A DNA stretch of 64,000 bases from Polyangiaceae bacterium. Its GTDB lineage: Bacteria > Myxococcota_A > Polyangia > Polyangiales > Polyangiaceae. Position numbers and translations under genes: made by a program. The stretch spans positions 13,216-77,215 of the forward strand of contig JAPYTK010000003.1 of the NCBI GenBank assembly GCA_029941785.1, given 5' to 3'. This document shows, one piece after another, positions 33,694 to 43,494 of the stretch. The notes below the pieces were generated by a model. It made no database searches, had not been told where the DNA came from, and saw nothing but the letters and a program-made list of their open reading frames with translations. Each line of letters opens with the position of its first letter. Positions within the stretch are counted from its first letter, which is position 1.

Positions 33694-35489
33694 GACCAAT
33701 CCTGTCGGAGCCAGAGCTCCATCGACAATACCATGCCGAAGTGAATGAGGTGTGAAGGTGAGGGAAGTCCTGCATCGAGAGCCGAACGGACCTCGTTCAG
33801 GTTGATGATACCAAGGTCTGCGAGCCGGCTGTCCGCGAGTAATGCGCTCACTTCGCCGCTATGCACTCGTACGTACACGTCTCTGAGATAGCATGAAAAC
33901 TCGGCCGCGTCGCGACGGGTGGCGACGGCACCGGGGAGCAGATCGACCATCGCGCGTCTTAGCATGGGCTTGCGTTTTCGCCACCCGCGGCGCAAACGGT
34001 GGCGTCTCGGCATGGCGAGAGCCAGCTCGAAGACGCGGCGGTCGAGAAAGGGATGGGTGACCTCCAGGCCGTGGAGCGTTCCGACGAGGTTGCAGTTCGC
34101 CGCGCTGATACGGATCCCGTGTTGTTCGAGCATGGCGCACATGGCGGCGCTCGATCGGTCGGGCCAGTTCTCGTCGAGGCTGTCACGCCGATCTGCGTCT
34201 ACGTGCTGCTGAACTCGTTTGGTCCAGCTCGGCGACAAAAACGGCGGCCTGTGACGCGGCCGAAGCTGGCGGGTCGCGAACCTCAAGCGGGCCGGAACCA
34301 CGCCTTTGATGCCCTGATACAAGCGGCGATAGCTTTGCAAGGAAAACGGCGCGCGATCGATTCCGGTGATCGTCGCTGCCTCACGAAGAGCCCCGGCTCG
34401 CAAGGCGTCGACACACTCGCTTCCGTTTTCGTCCACCATTTGGTCGCCCCCGAGCCCGGTCATCACCGTGTCGATCCCCTCGCGTCGAGCACGCGCAAAC
34501 AGCGCATCGAAACACGCACTCCAGGTTTGATAGAGCTGGTCGGGGTGCCGGCTATGAGGTCGTGTGGCCTCCTTCATCGCGCCCCCGTCTCCCGCAATGG
34601 CGATCCACGGCATGGACCACTTCTCCGACACGGCGCGGCCGATGGGGGTTTCATCGCAGTCCCAGCCGCTGAGGCTGCAGTGTAGTGCCGTCGGTGCCGA
34701 ATCCAGCGCGGCGGCTTGGCAGGCGATCGAGGAGGAGTCGAGACCGCCGGAGAGAATGACGCCGAGCTTGCCGGTGCGGGGCATGCGACAGCGAACGGCT
34801 TCACGAAAGGTCTCCGCGAACATCGTCGCCGCTTCTTGCTCGTCGACGTCGAGTTTGTGCCACGGATTGGGTTTCCAATAGCGGCGCATTTCGATTCCCG
34901 AGCCGTTCGCGATGAGTAGATGGCCCGGTGGCAGAGCCTCGATACCGTCGCGCAGAGAGTGTCCTTGCTCCTTAAAATCGCACGTCATGAAGAGGGCGAT
35001 GGCCAGCAAGTCAGGACGATTGTCCACGCCAGCGGCGATGAGCGCCTGTGATTCGCTCGCGAGGCGTAGGGTCGCGGCGTCTCGATGGAAATAGAGGGGA
35101 CGCATGCCGAGCGCGTCGCGCGCGGCGATAAGTCGTCGCTCGTGTTCGTCGTAGATCACAAACGCAAAATCGCCGATCAGTTGTCCGATGGCAGAGATCC
35201 CTCCCCGTTGGTAACAGCGTAATACGACCGTCGCGGCATCCACGTCGGCCTCGACCTGCAGGTCTTTGCGGTTGTGGATCTCCCCATCGATGATGACGTG
35301 CAGAGCCCCGCTTGAGGCGGAGCCGCCGGCCACGTACGATTGCGAGGCCATGGAGACGGACTGGATCTCCTTCTGCCACCGGAGTTCGCCGCGATGAGCC
35401 ATGGCGCGGGTCATCGCGGTGCAGGTCGCCGCCGTTGCGGTTCGAGGGCCGTCTGACGATCGCTGCAGCACGGCCGCGATGGCGCTCAC
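33690..35489 (-). CDS. asparagine-synthetase-like lasso cyclase (C protein)
   Basis: This 599-aa protein has an N-terminal class-II amidotransferase-like domain (AHRGELRW, IIDGEIHNRKDL, GDFAFVIYD, ARDALGMRPLYF) and a C-terminal Asn-synthetase domain with PP-loop SGGLDSSS (about residues 247-254) and GLGGDQMVDE. In true AsnB the nucleophile is Cys2. Here the protein starts MSAIAAV, so the glutaminase is probably dead, as expected for lasso C enzymes, which adenylate the ring Asp/Glu and close the macrolactam. GTG 35489 overlaps the B2 stop as GTGA. The longer upstream frame crosses B2 and is not used. Confidence 0.88.
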   Translation of the reverse strand: MSAIAAVLQRSSDGPRTATAATCTAMTRAMAHRGELRWQKEIQSVSMASQSYVAGGSASSGALHVIIDGEIHNRKDLQVEADVDAATVVLRCYQRGGISAIGQLIGDFAFVIYDEHERRLIAARDALGMRPLYFHRDAATLRLASESQALIAAGVDNRPDLLAIALFMTCDFKEQGHSLRDGIEALPPGHLLIANGSGIEMRRYWKPNPWHKLDVDEQEAATMFAETFREAVRCRMPRTGKLGVILSGGLDSSSIACQAAALDSAPTALHCSLSGWDCDETPIGRAVSEKWSMPWIAIAGDGGAMKEATRPHSRHPDQLYQTWSACFDALFARARREGIDTVMTGLGGDQMVDENGSECVDALRAGALREAATITGIDRAPFSLQSYRRLYQGIKGVVPARLRFATRQLRPRHRPPFLSPSWTKRVQQHVDADRRDSLDENWPDRSSAAMCAMLEQHGIRISAANCNLVGTLHGLEVTHPFLDRRVFELALAMPRRHRLRRGWRKRKPMLRRAMVDLLPGAVATRRDAAEFSCYLRDVYVRVHSGEVSALLADSRLADLGIINLNEVRSALDAGLPSPSHLIHFGMVLSMELWLRQDWS

Positions 35490-35932
35490 GATTCGACCAC
35501 CAAGAGCTTCTCGAACTTTAGCCCTTCGGCTTTCGCACGACTCGACTCGCTGCCGCGCGTTTCGACCCAGGCATGCGCCCGAAAGTCCTCGTGTGTGTTC
35601 ACGCCCATGACAAAGCGTACGTGCTTGCCCGCGCGCCGCATGAGGGAAAACTGAACCAGCGAGCGGGGCAAACACTCGCCCCTGAGGAGATGGCGCCGAT
35701 AGGCCGCATTCACGAGCTGCTCGGCGCGCTGCGCGTGTGGCGCATCGGGGGCCGAGGGGGTCTTCGCTCGGAAGAGGAATTGGATCCCCTTGATCGTCCG
35801 TTTGACGCCCAGCGTGAGCAGGGACGTCTCCATGAGAGGAGCGAGCAGCCAAGCCTGAGCCGCAAATTTCAATTCGCCGCGATCGAGCGATCGCAGTTTG
35901 CGAATGAATACGAGGGGTTTGCGAAGCACCAT
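35486..35932 (-). CDS. lasso B2-like transglutaminase-fold leader peptidase
   Basis: This 148-aa protein of the lasso B2 family is a transglutaminase-like cysteine protease that removes the leader. Conserved features are GECLPRSLVQFSLMRRAG with catalytic Cys87 and FRAHAWVE with His120, plus the short N-terminal helical part. The length fits B2 proteins. It is the first gene of the minus-strand operon and overlaps the cyclase start. It is divergent from a carbamoyltransferase, with starts 97 bp apart. It would work with the PqqD-like B1 protein encoded at 28518. Confidence 0.87.
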   Translation of the reverse strand: MVLRKPLVFIRKLRSLDRGELKFAAQAWLLAPLMETSLLTLGVKRTIKGIQFLFRAKTPSAPDAPHAQRAEQLVNAAYRRHLLRGECLPRSLVQFSLMRRAGKHVRFVMGVNTHEDFRAHAWVETRGSESSRAKAEGLKFEKLLVVES

Positions 35933-36028
35933 AGGCGTTGGAATGGACGCACACTAGTCTATCAGTTGCATGAGCACCCCGATCATTCAAAATCGCGCGC
36001 TGACCTGGCGAGGCTCGGAGTAGCTGGC

Positions 36029-37780
36029 GTGGTCTGGATCCTTGGCCTCAATGCCCATCACGCTGACGCCTCAGCGTGCCTGTTGCGAGATGGGCAACTC
36101 GTGGCCGCGGTGCAGGAGGAGCGACTGGTTCGCGTCAAGCACGCGGCGGGCCTTCCGGTCCGCGCGCTCGCGTCTTGCCTCGAAGCGGGCGGCATCGACC
36201 TTGCGGCGATCGACCACGTTGCCGTCAATCGGGACAGCCGCGCGAACCGTGCAGCCAAACTGCGATACCTCGTCGCGCAGCGGCCCTCTCTATCCAAAAT
36301 CGCCGAGCGCTTGCGCAGTCGCGCGAGGGTAGGCGCGCTGGAGAGTCAGCTTCGAGCGGCCTTTCCCGGTCAGCGTTTGACAGCTCGCTTCCATCGCGTG
36401 CAGCACCACCTTGCGCACATGGCGTCCGCCGCCTACTGCTCGCCTTTCGACCCCTCCGTCTCCCTCTCGGTCGATCAGTTTGGTGACTTTGAGAGCGCGG
36501 CCTGGGGAGTCTGTCGTGGCAACCGCATCGAGCCCGAGGGGGCGATTCTGTTTCCGGACTCTCTCGGCACGCTCTACTCAGCCGTTACGCAATGGTTGGG
36601 TTTTCGCGATTACGGGGACGAGTACAAGGTGATGGGGTTGGCGGCTCACGGGAAGGACGACTTCGCCGAGGCGATGAACGCCCTCGTGACGAGTACCGAT
36701 AGCGGGCAGTACGCGCTCGATCTCAGCTACTTTCGTCACCACCTCCAGCGCGTTTATTCGATCGGAGATGATGGTCGTCCCGTGGTGGAGAACTTGTATG
36801 CCGGCGAGCTCCGAAGTCTGCTCGGTCCGCCCCGGGCGCAAGGCGAAGCGATCGAGTCGCGGCATCGTGATATCGCCTGCTCGCTTCAGCGGCGTTACGA
36901 GCAGACGCTGTTTGCCCTGCTTCGGCGACTGTACGAAAAGTACCAGCTTCCGGCTCTGAGTTTGGCGGGAGGTTGTGCGCTCAACGCAACAGCGAACGGG
37001 AAGATTCGAGCGCAGACCCCCTTTGAGCATCTGTTTGTGCCGCCGGCAGCCGGCGATGCAGGAGGCGCGCTCGGTGCGGCCCTGGTGACGTGGTTCCAGA
37101 TATGCCCGCAGGCGACGCGGACTCCCTTGCGGCATGCCTCATGGGGCCCGTCGTTCTCGGCTGAGGAGGTGGCGATCGAAGTCCAGCGGCGTCAGAACGA
37201 ACTGCAGGTGGCCGGTTGTGAAGTACAGGCTGGTGTTTCCGAATCGACGCGTTGCGACCTGGCCGCGGAGCGGCTCGCCAACGGCCAAGTCGTCGCTTGG
37301 TTTCAGGGCCGAATGGAGTGGGGAGCGCGCGCGCTTGGCCATCGCAGTATCTTGGCTGATCCGACCCGCCTCGAGAGCCGCCAGCGAATCAACGAATCGG
37401 TGAAGCGACGAGAGGACTTTCGCCCCTTTGCGCCGGCTGTCTTGCAGGAGGAGGTGGCGAACTGGTTTCACCTTGAAGGCTCCTCCCCCTTCATGACCGA
37501 GGTGGCGAGCATTCGCTCCGATCAGCTCGATCGCGTGCCCGCGATCCGCCACGTGGACGGCACCGCGAGGGTTCAGACGGTCGACCGCGTCCACCAGCCG
37601 CTCTTTCATAAACTGATCCGGGCGTTCTGCGAGCGATCCGGTGTGCCGATGGTGCTCAACACCTCGTTCAACCGCCACGAACCGATCGTGTGTACGCCCT
37701 CCGACGCGATCGATTGTTTTCTGCGAAGCGGTATCGATGCGCTCGTGATCGAGGACCACGTGATCACGCGGAAGGACTAA
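36029..37780 (+). CDS. NodU/TobZ/CmcH-type carbamoyltransferase
   Basis: This 583-aa protein starts at GTG 36029 (MVWILGLNAHHADASACLL). The N-terminal ASKHA-like domain has the HHxxHxxSA-type metal site HHLAHMASAA, then DQFGDFES and EYKVMGLAAHG. The C-terminal YrdC-like part has VAWFQGRMEWGARALGHRSILADP and NTSFNRHEPIVCTPSDAI. These enzymes transfer a carbamoyl group from carbamoyl phosphate through carbamoyl-AMP to sugars or natural products. It shares a bidirectional 97-bp promoter region with the lasso B2 gene. The acceptor may be a surface sugar or the peptide. Confidence 0.92.
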   Translation: MVWILGLNAHHADASACLLRDGQLVAAVQEERLVRVKHAAGLPVRALASCLEAGGIDLAAIDHVAVNRDSRANRAAKLRYLVAQRPSLSKIAERLRSRARVGALESQLRAAFPGQRLTARFHRVQHHLAHMASAAYCSPFDPSVSLSVDQFGDFESAAWGVCRGNRIEPEGAILFPDSLGTLYSAVTQWLGFRDYGDEYKVMGLAAHGKDDFAEAMNALVTSTDSGQYALDLSYFRHHLQRVYSIGDDGRPVVENLYAGELRSLLGPPRAQGEAIESRHRDIACSLQRRYEQTLFALLRRLYEKYQLPALSLAGGCALNATANGKIRAQTPFEHLFVPPAAGDAGGALGAALVTWFQICPQATRTPLRHASWGPSFSAEEVAIEVQRRQNELQVAGCEVQAGVSESTRCDLAAERLANGQVVAWFQGRMEWGARALGHRSILADPTRLESRQRINESVKRREDFRPFAPAVLQEEVANWFHLEGSSPFMTEVASIRSDQLDRVPAIRHVDGTARVQTVDRVHQPLFHKLIRAFCERSGVPMVLNTSFNRHEPIVCTPSDAIDCFLRSGIDALVIEDHVITRKD

Positions 37781-38130
37781 CCGTCGCGTGGATCCGGATC
37801 GTCGTGTTCGTTGTAATAAGCATCGAGGCTCTCGCCGGATACCGTCGCCACGATTTTCCCCTCGCGCTCGATGATCGATTGGCAACCGAGCCGGCTCGTG
37901 ATTTGTACGTCGAAGGCCTTGTCGAGGATGTCCTCTTCGTCCTCTTCCGCTTCACTGAGAAGATCGCCCCCTTGGGTTACGTACAGGTGGCAAGTTGAGC
38001 AAGCACACACGCCGCCGCAGGCATCGCCTTCCGGCGCGCCACACGCCCGGGCAGCCTCGAGCATCGTGGTGCCGAGCGAAACGTCTGTTTCCCAGGTGTC
38101 GTCATGACCGACAAAGCGAACGAGAGCCAT
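37777..38130 (-). CDS. fdx: ISC-type [2Fe-2S] ferredoxin
   Basis: This 117-aa adrenodoxin-type ferredoxin has cluster ligands in CGGVCACSTC and LGCQ (C-x5-C-x2-C ... C). In the ISC system it supplies electrons for cluster assembly. It is the last gene of the isc operon, its ATG overlaps the hscA stop, and its stop overlaps that of the convergent carbamoyltransferase. Confidence 0.95.
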   Translation of the reverse strand: MALVRFVGHDDTWETDVSLGTTMLEAARACGAPEGDACGGVCACSTCHLYVTQGGDLLSEAEEDEEDILDKAFDVQITSRLGCQSIIEREGKIVATVSGESLDAYYNEHDDPDPRDG

Positions 38131-40103
38131 CAGGTGTTTCCTTCGTGGGAGGCGGCCGGCGAGCTTCGCCTCGCTTCGTGTTCGGCGACGTGAGCCTCGA
38201 CGCCTCGCGCGTGAGAGACCGTTTCGTCGACTTCGTCTACCCCTCGACCGGCGATGGCGTGGGCGATGGCCCGATCCATGCGTCGACCCGCGAAGGCCTT
38301 GCTCGTCTCGTCGAGGGTCTCGATTCCGGTCAAGATGGCGCCAGGGCTCGTTCCCGCGATGGCTTCGCTCAACGTTGACATGGCTTGCTCGATCGTGTCG
38401 CGTTCGCCATCTTGCAGCAGTCCGGGATCTTCCTCAAGGGCCCGGCGGGTGGCTGACACAATGCGCTCCGCTTCCACACGTCGTTCGACGAGCCGGCGCG
38501 TATCGAGATCCTGTTCGCCGTGATCGAGCGCCTCGAGCAGCATCTGCTCGACCTGCTCGTCACTCAGTCCGTAGCTCGGCTCGACTTCGACCTCTTGCTC
38601 GATCCCGGTGGTGAGTTCCTTGGCAGACACCGTGAGAAGTCCGTCGGCGTCGACTCGAAAGGTGACCTCGAGCCGGGCCATGCCCGCGGCCATGGGAGGG
38701 ATCCCCTTCAGCGTGAAACGGGCCAAGGACCGGCAATCTTGTACCAGTTCGCGCTCGCCCTGCACGATGTGAAGATCGAAGCCGGTCTGCTTGTCGGCAT
38801 AGGTCGTGAAGACCTGTCGTGCGCCGGCGGGGATCGTGGTGTTACGTGGCAGGACCTTCTCGACCACCCCGCCCATGGTGCCGAGCCCGAGGGAGAGCGG
38901 TAAGACATCGAGCAGCAAGATCTCTCCTGCGCGGTCCTCGCCGCCTGCGAGCACGTCGGCTTGCACCGCGGCGCCCATGGCGACAACGAGATCGGGGTCG
39001 ATGTCGGCGAGGGGCTCCTGTCCGAAGATCTCTTGCACGTAGTTTCGCACGTAAGGCACGCGGGTTGAGCCACCGACCAGGATGACGCCGTCGAGCTGAT
39101 CGGCATTCACGCCTGCATCGCGCAGCGCGCGTCGGCAGCTGCGGCCGGTTCGAGCGACGATGGGCGCGATGAGCTCTTCGAACTGCTCGCGGGTGATGCG
39201 AACGCTCGTTTGGCCTCCTCCACGCACGGGTAACTCGAGGTCGATCGCGGCCTCCTTCGTGAGGGCGTGCTTGGCTTGTCGTGCAGCGTCGAGCGCCAAG
39301 CGGACGAGCTCCCGACCTGCGGTGGTGTCTTTGTCTATGGCTTGCGCCTGCATGGCTGCGAGGAGGATCTCGGCCAGAGCGCGGTCCATGTCGTCGCCGC
39401 CCAGGGCGCTGTTGCCCCCCGTGGACTTGACCTGAAACACTCCACCATCGAGCAACAGAATCGTGATGTCGAAGGTGCCGCCCCCCAGATCGTACACCGC
39501 GAAGAGACCGTCCTTTTTCTTGTCGAGGCCGTAGGCCAGCGCCGCCGCGGTCGGTTCGTTGAGCAGGCGCAGCACCTCGAGGCCAGCGAGGCGACCGGCA
39601 TCCTTTGTCGCTTGCCGTTGTGCGTCGTCGAAATAGGCCGGAACGGTGATGACGGCGCCGCCGACACTGCGTAGTTCGTCCTCCGCGAGTTGTTTGAGCG
39701 CCTTGAGGATTTCGGCTGAGACTTCGACCGGGCCCACGACTCGGTCCGCACCGACCCGTAGGCGAACGGTGCGGGCTTCTTCGTCTGTTGTCGGGGCGAC
39801 GAATTCGAAGGTGCCAAGTCTTTTCGTCTCTTCGTCATCGGCTCCACGACCGATGAGTCGTTTCACGCTGACGATGGTCTCGCGCGGGTGACTACTCGCC
39901 ATTCGCAGGGCTTCGCGTCCGACAATGACCTGCCCTCGTTCGTCGTAAAACACGGCGGAGGGGACCAAACTCTCGAGATCGCAATTCGTGATCGGCGTGG
40001 GCTTGCCGTCGCGCATTCGCGCCACGATCGAATGAGTCGTGCCCAAATCGATGCCGATGGGCTTCGGTGATGCAGCGGGATCGAAGATTTCAAATAATGC
40101 CAT
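38130..40103 (-). CDS. hscA: Fe-S cluster chaperone HscA (Hsp70 family)
   Basis: This 657-aa DnaK-type ATPase releases Fe-S clusters from IscU together with HscB. Motifs are [60 protein letters not shown] and [12 protein letters not shown]. The long N-terminal-to-linker pattern and its position next to hscB and fdx identify it as HscA rather than DnaK. It is slightly longer than the E. coli protein because of a charged C-terminal tail. Confidence 0.94.
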   Translation of the reverse strand: MALFEIFDPAASPKPIGIDLGTTHSIVARMRDGKPTPITNCDLESLVPSAVFYDERGQVIVGREALRMASSHPRETIVSVKRLIGRGADDEETKRLGTFEFVAPTTDEEARTVRLRVGADRVVGPVEVSAEILKALKQLAEDELRSVGGAVITVPAYFDDAQRQATKDAGRLAGLEVLRLLNEPTAAALAYGLDKKKDGLFAVYDLGGGTFDITILLLDGGVFQVKSTGGNSALGGDDMDRALAEILLAAMQAQAIDKDTTAGRELVRLALDAARQAKHALTKEAAIDLELPVRGGGQTSVRITREQFEELIAPIVARTGRSCRRALRDAGVNADQLDGVILVGGSTRVPYVRNYVQEIFGQEPLADIDPDLVVAMGAAVQADVLAGGEDRAGEILLLDVLPLSLGLGTMGGVVEKVLPRNTTIPAGARQVFTTYADKQTGFDLHIVQGERELVQDCRSLARFTLKGIPPMAAGMARLEVTFRVDADGLLTVSAKELTTGIEQEVEVEPSYGLSDEQVEQMLLEALDHGEQDLDTRRLVERRVEAERIVSATRRALEEDPGLLQDGERDTIEQAMSTLSEAIAGTSPGAILTGIETLDETSKAFAGRRMDRAIAHAIAGRGVDEVDETVSHARGVEAHVAEHEARRSSPAASHEGNT

Positions 40104-40112
40104 GGCAGATGC

Positions 40113-40649
40113 TCAGTCGAGGAGTTGCTCTTCGATCGCCTCGACTTCTTCGAAGAAGCGCTTGAGGTAGCGCAGTTCACCCAGCGTGGGAAGGAGGGTG
40201 CGTAGGGTGTTCACGTCCCCTGCGGCCGAGACGAAACCGAGTCGCAACGCTTCGAGCACCTCCGCCTCCTTGGCGCTCATACTTTGGCCGAGTTTTCCGA
40301 TGCGATCCAGATCGCGTGCTTGTTTGGCCTCGGACAGTTCTTCGCGAACTTCCATCATTTCCATCAACAGAGTGGGGCTGGCCTTGGGAGCCGTGGTCTC
40401 GGATATGGCGATGCCATGATGTTCGAGCAAACGCTCCGCGCGTTGAACCGGGTCGCGGAGCTGTCGCCAAGCGGTGTTCACGTTTATCGCGCGGTCGAGA
40501 GCCATACGACGCTCGTTGGCCGGCTTGGTGGTGTAGCGATCGGGATGGAGCGCGGCGGAGAGATCGCGGTGGCGCGTATCGAGCGCCTCGAGATCGAGAT
40601 CGAAACGGGGATCGATCCCAAGCGTGCGGAAAGGATCGACGCTCATCAC
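40113..40649 (-). CDS. hscB: Fe-S co-chaperone HscB
   Basis: This 178-aa J-domain protein has the HPD motif in ALHPDRYTTKP and the IscU-binding C-terminal helical domain (VREELSEAKQARDLDRIGKL). It stimulates HscA ATPase and delivers IscU. The start is ATG 40649 or the next ATG, one codon later. It ends 9 bp before hscA in the isc operon. Confidence 0.92.
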   Translation of the reverse strand: MMSVDPFRTLGIDPRFDLDLEALDTRHRDLSAALHPDRYTTKPANERRMALDRAINVNTAWRQLRDPVQRAERLLEHHGIAISETTAPKASPTLLMEMMEVREELSEAKQARDLDRIGKLGQSMSAKEAEVLEALRLGFVSAAGDVNTLRTLLPTLGELRYLKRFFEEVEAIEEQLLD

Positions 40650-40682
40650 AAGCTCAGCGGTTGGTGCGTCTGTCGCGGTGAC

Positions 40683-41117
40683 TTAGACGGCAAAGGACTC
40701 ATTGCATCCGCAGCTGCTTTTCTCCTGCGGGTTGCGAAAACGAAAGCCTTGATACATCAAGGTTTTTTCCCAATCGAGGGAGGTACCGTTGAGATACAGA
40801 ATGCTCTTCTTGTCGCAGAAAACGCGCACCGGCTGTGGTTTGACGTCGTCACTCTCTTTTGCTTGCACGTCGAATTCGAAGACGAGATCGCGCTTTCGCG
40901 GCTCCCCGTCGGCAAATTCGATGACGTAGGTGAAACCCGAACATCCGCCACCACGGACGCCAACTCGCAGCGCGGCTTCGGGCGTACCGCGCTTGCGCAG
41001 GTTGTCGTAGAGCGCGCGCGCGGCAGCGGGCGATAGCGAAAAGTCATAGCTTCGCTCGCTCGGCGCCGCCGTGCTCTTTGGCGCTCCGTTGTTCGTGATG
41101 GCCGCGGTCGATTCCAT
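40683..41117 (-). CDS. iscA: A-type Fe-S carrier IscA
   Basis: This 144-aa protein has GGGCSGFTYVIEF and the C-terminal SSCGCNESF, the three conserved Cys of A-type carriers. It carries an N-terminal extension of about 30 Ala/Ser-rich residues. ATG 41117 lies 2 bp after the iscU stop. It transfers clusters or iron to targets. Confidence 0.94.
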   Translation of the reverse strand: MESTAAITNNGAPKSTAAPSERSYDFSLSPAAARALYDNLRKRGTPEAALRVGVRGGGCSGFTYVIEFADGEPRKRDLVFEFDVQAKESDDVKPQPVRVFCDKKSILYLNGTSLDWEKTLMYQGFRFRNPQEKSSCGCNESFAV

Positions 41118-41119
41118 GT

Positions 41120-41524
41120 CTACTCGCCAGTGAGGGCCCGGCTCGCTTCCTGTTTGGCGCGGAAATCCGCGATGGCGCTCTTGATGGCGTCTTCGGCGAG
41201 CACAGAGCAATGGACCTTGACCGGAGGAAGATTGAGTTCTTCGACGATCTCGGTATTTCGAATTTCGTCGGCCTGATCGATCGTCTTTCCTTTGATCCAC
41301 TCGGTCGCGAGTGAACTCGACGCGATGGCCGAACCGCAGCCAAAGGTTTTGAACTTGGCGTCTTCAATGACACCGTCATCGCTGACCTTGATCTGCAAAC
41401 GCATCACGTCGCCACATGCGGGTGCGCCGACGAGGCCGGTTCCGACGGTGGGATCGTCCTTGTCGAGAGAGCCGACGTTGCGTGGGTTTTCGTAGTGATC
41501 GATGACTTTGTTGCTATACGCCAT
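41120..41524 (-). CDS. iscU: Fe-S scaffold IscU
   Basis: This is a 134-aa scaffold on which clusters are built. Conserved ligands are seen in VGAPACGDVMRLQI, FKTFGCGSAIASSSLATEW and LPPVKVHCSVLAEDAI, with the LPPVK motif recognised by HscA. Its length is normal. It lies 31 bp after iscS. Confidence 0.97.
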   Translation of the reverse strand: MAYSNKVIDHYENPRNVGSLDKDDPTVGTGLVGAPACGDVMRLQIKVSDDGVIEDAKFKTFGCGSAIASSSLATEWIKGKTIDQADEIRNTEIVEELNLPPVKVHCSVLAEDAIKSAIADFRAKQEASRALTGE

Positions 41525-41555
41525 GTGTCGTTTCCGTATCAGAGGTGGAGAATCA

Positions 41556-42779
41556 CTAGTGCGCGCTCCATTGAACGCTTTTGAGATCGATGCCGTCCTT
41601 GAACATCTCGTACAGAGGGGACATCTCGCGCAGCTTGTTGACTTTTTCGATCATCAAGTCTGCCACGTAGTCGATTTCTTCTTCGGTCGTGAAGCGACCG
41701 ACGCTGAAGCGAATGGAGGAGTGGGCCGCGTCGTCGCTCACGCCCATGGCGTGCAGCACGTAGGAAGGCTCGAGGCTCGCGCTGGTGCAGGCGGAGCCAC
41801 TCGAGACGGCAACATTCTTGATCGCCATCATCAACGATTCGCCTTCGACATAGGTGAAGGAGATGTTGAGGTTGTTCGGCAAGCGGTGTTCCATCGAACC
41901 GTTGACCGAAAGTTCATCGAGAGCTTCGGTAACCTTGTGGAGCAAACGGTCGCGTAATTCGCGCAGGCGCTTGGCCTCATCGACCCACTCGTCGTTCAAG
42001 ATCTGACACGCTTTGCCGAAGCCCACGATCGCGGGCACGTTCAGTGTGCCTGATCGCATGCCGAACTCGTGGCCGCCGCCATCTACCTCGGCTGTCAGGC
42101 GTACGCGAGGACGCGAACGCCGGACATACAGAGCGCCCACTCCCTTGGGGCCGTAGATCTTGTGTGCCGAGATCGACGCGAGATCGACGTTCATGTCCTG
42201 CACGTTGAACGGCGTCTTACCGATGCCTTGTACGGCGTCGGTATGAAACAAGATCCCCTTCTCCCGGGTAAGCGCGCCAATCTCTTTGATCGGCTGAATG
42301 GTTCCCACCTCGTTGTTGGCGAGCATGACCGACACGAGGATGGTGTCATCGCGAATGGCATCGCGGACCGCATCGACCGAGACCAGTCCGCTCTTGTCGA
42401 CCGGCAGGTACGTGATTTCGAAGCCCTCTTTTTCGAGACGCTTGCAGGTATCGAGCACGGCCTTGTGTTCGATTTTCGTGGTGATGATGTGTTTGCCGCG
42501 ACTCTGGTAGAAGTGCGCGACGCCCTTGATCGCGAGATTGTCACTCTCGGTTGCTCCCGACGTGAAGACGATTTCTTTTGGCTTGGCGGCACCGATCAGC
42601 TGCGCGATTTGTGCCCGAGCGTCGGCGACGGCTTCTTCGGCTGTCCAACCAAAGGCGTGACTACGGCTCGCAGCATTGCCGAACTTGTCGTTGAAGTAGG
42701 GCAGCATCGCATCGACAACACGCGGGTCGGTCGGCGTGGTCGCGTTGTAATCCATGTAGATGGGGAAACTGAGTGCCAT
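41556..42779 (-). CDS. iscS: cysteine desulfurase IscS
   Basis: This 407-aa PLP enzyme supplies sulfur from cysteine. It starts at ATG 42779 ([16 protein letters not shown]). It shows [13 protein letters not shown], the PLP lysine in [17 protein letters not shown], and the active-site loop [17 protein letters not shown] with the catalytic Cys. An upstream in-frame extension overlaps the merR gene and is rejected. It follows the MerR-type regulator by 55 bp. Confidence 0.97.
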   Translation of the reverse strand: MALSFPIYMDYNATTPTDPRVVDAMLPYFNDKFGNAASRSHAFGWTAEEAVADARAQIAQLIGAAKPKEIVFTSGATESDNLAIKGVAHFYQSRGKHIITTKIEHKAVLDTCKRLEKEGFEITYLPVDKSGLVSVDAVRDAIRDDTILVSVMLANNEVGTIQPIKEIGALTREKGILFHTDAVQGIGKTPFNVQDMNVDLASISAHKIYGPKGVGALYVRRSRPRVRLTAEVDGGGHEFGMRSGTLNVPAIVGFGKACQILNDEWVDEAKRLRELRDRLLHKVTEALDELSVNGSMEHRLPNNLNISFTYVEGESLMMAIKNVAVSSGSACTSASLEPSYVLHAMGVSDDAAHSSIRFSVGRFTTEEEIDYVADLMIEKVNKLREMSPLYEMFKDGIDLKSVQWSAH

Positions 42780-42834
42780 GGGATTCTCGGAGGTGGGCGA
42801 TCGGGTCGTGGTCGTGGGACTGTGAACGAAGAGC

Positions 42835-43407
42835 TCAATGGTCTCCGGTTGGGGTGCTTCGGCAGGCGTAGAGCCCGGACACGAGTTCGGGTTCAGGTTG
42901 TTTTGCGGTGTGCACGGTGCACGAAGAGCAGGTTGGGATGAGTTCGTTTGGATCGCAGCTGCTGCAGGTCCGAAGATAGGCGAGGCTCGCCTCAAGTTCG
43001 TGCTCGAGCGTGCTCAAGTGCGCAACTTGCCTCCGTACTTCGTCGAGCTTTTGGCGGTAGACTGCTTCGATACTGGCCATCGCCTCGGGGGCGGATGGTG
43101 CGTCCTCCCACGCGCTCAAGATCTTTTGGATCTCTGTGAGACTCATCCCGAGATCGTGGAGCTTGCCGATCCACTTGACCCGGGTGATGGCGTCATCGGC
43201 GTACAAGCGATAGCCGCCCGAGGAGCGTTTGTGCGGCTCGAGCAAGCCGACTTTCTCGTAGTGATGAATCGCTCGCACCGTCTTGCCACAGGCACGCGCA
43301 AGATCACCGACGCGGATCAGGACATCCGACTCGGTACGTGGATCGGAAGCCGGTCCGGGACTCGAGTCCACGTCGACGACGACCGGTAGATGGTGAAAGT
43401 TACTCAC
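42835..43407 (-). CDS. MerR-family regulator with four-Cys C-terminus, heading the isc operon
   Basis: This 190-aa protein has a MerR winged HTH at residues 30-75 ([26 protein letters not shown] is the hallmark, broken here as [12 protein letters not shown] then [14 protein letters not shown]) and a coiled coil up to about 145. The C-terminal motif CSSC-x8-CSSC (Cys148, 151, 160, 163) is suitable for an Fe-S cluster or metal. E. coli isc operons are controlled by the Rrf2-type IscR; here a MerR-type protein takes that place. It may sense cluster or redox status, as SoxR does, but its Cys spacing differs. Confidence 0.88.
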   Translation of the reverse strand: MSNFHHLPVVVDVDSSPGPASDPRTESDVLIRVGDLARACGKTVRAIHHYEKVGLLEPHKRSSGGYRLYADDAITRVKWIGKLHDLGMSLTEIQKILSAWEDAPSAPEAMASIEAVYRQKLDEVRRQVAHLSTLEHELEASLAYLRTCSSCDPNELIPTCSSCTVHTAKQPEPELVSGLYACRSTPTGDH

Positions 43408-43478
43408 GAATTCAGCTGTTTAGGTGCGTAGGTGAAGGCTCTGTACACCGTTTGGTCGCGGTGATCCAATCCCAGACC

Positions 43479-43494
43479 CTTACGCATGCGTTAG
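43479..43494. promoter_or_regulatory. candidate operator upstream of merR-isc operon
   Basis: CTTACGCATGCGTTAG is a 16-bp near-perfect palindrome (core ACGCATGCGT) located 72-87 bp upstream of the MerR-type regulator start. MerR proteins bind dyads in their own promoters, so autoregulation is plausible. No clear -35/-10 spacing could be assigned. Confidence 0.35.

Noticed and set aside
33550-33744. Plus-strand 64-aa frame opposite the lasso precursor
   Set aside because: It is rich in Arg, Cys and Phe, has no ribosome site or coupled neighbour, and lies antisense to the precursor, which matches a known leader pattern.
35490-35990. Upstream extension of the cyclase frame
   Set aside because: It runs through the B2 gene in another frame and has none of the family's motifs. 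The GTGA overlap fixes the start at 35489.
35573-36028. Upstream extension of the carbamoyltransferase frame
   Set aside because: It is antisense to lasso B2. The family N-terminus begins at the GTG at 36029.
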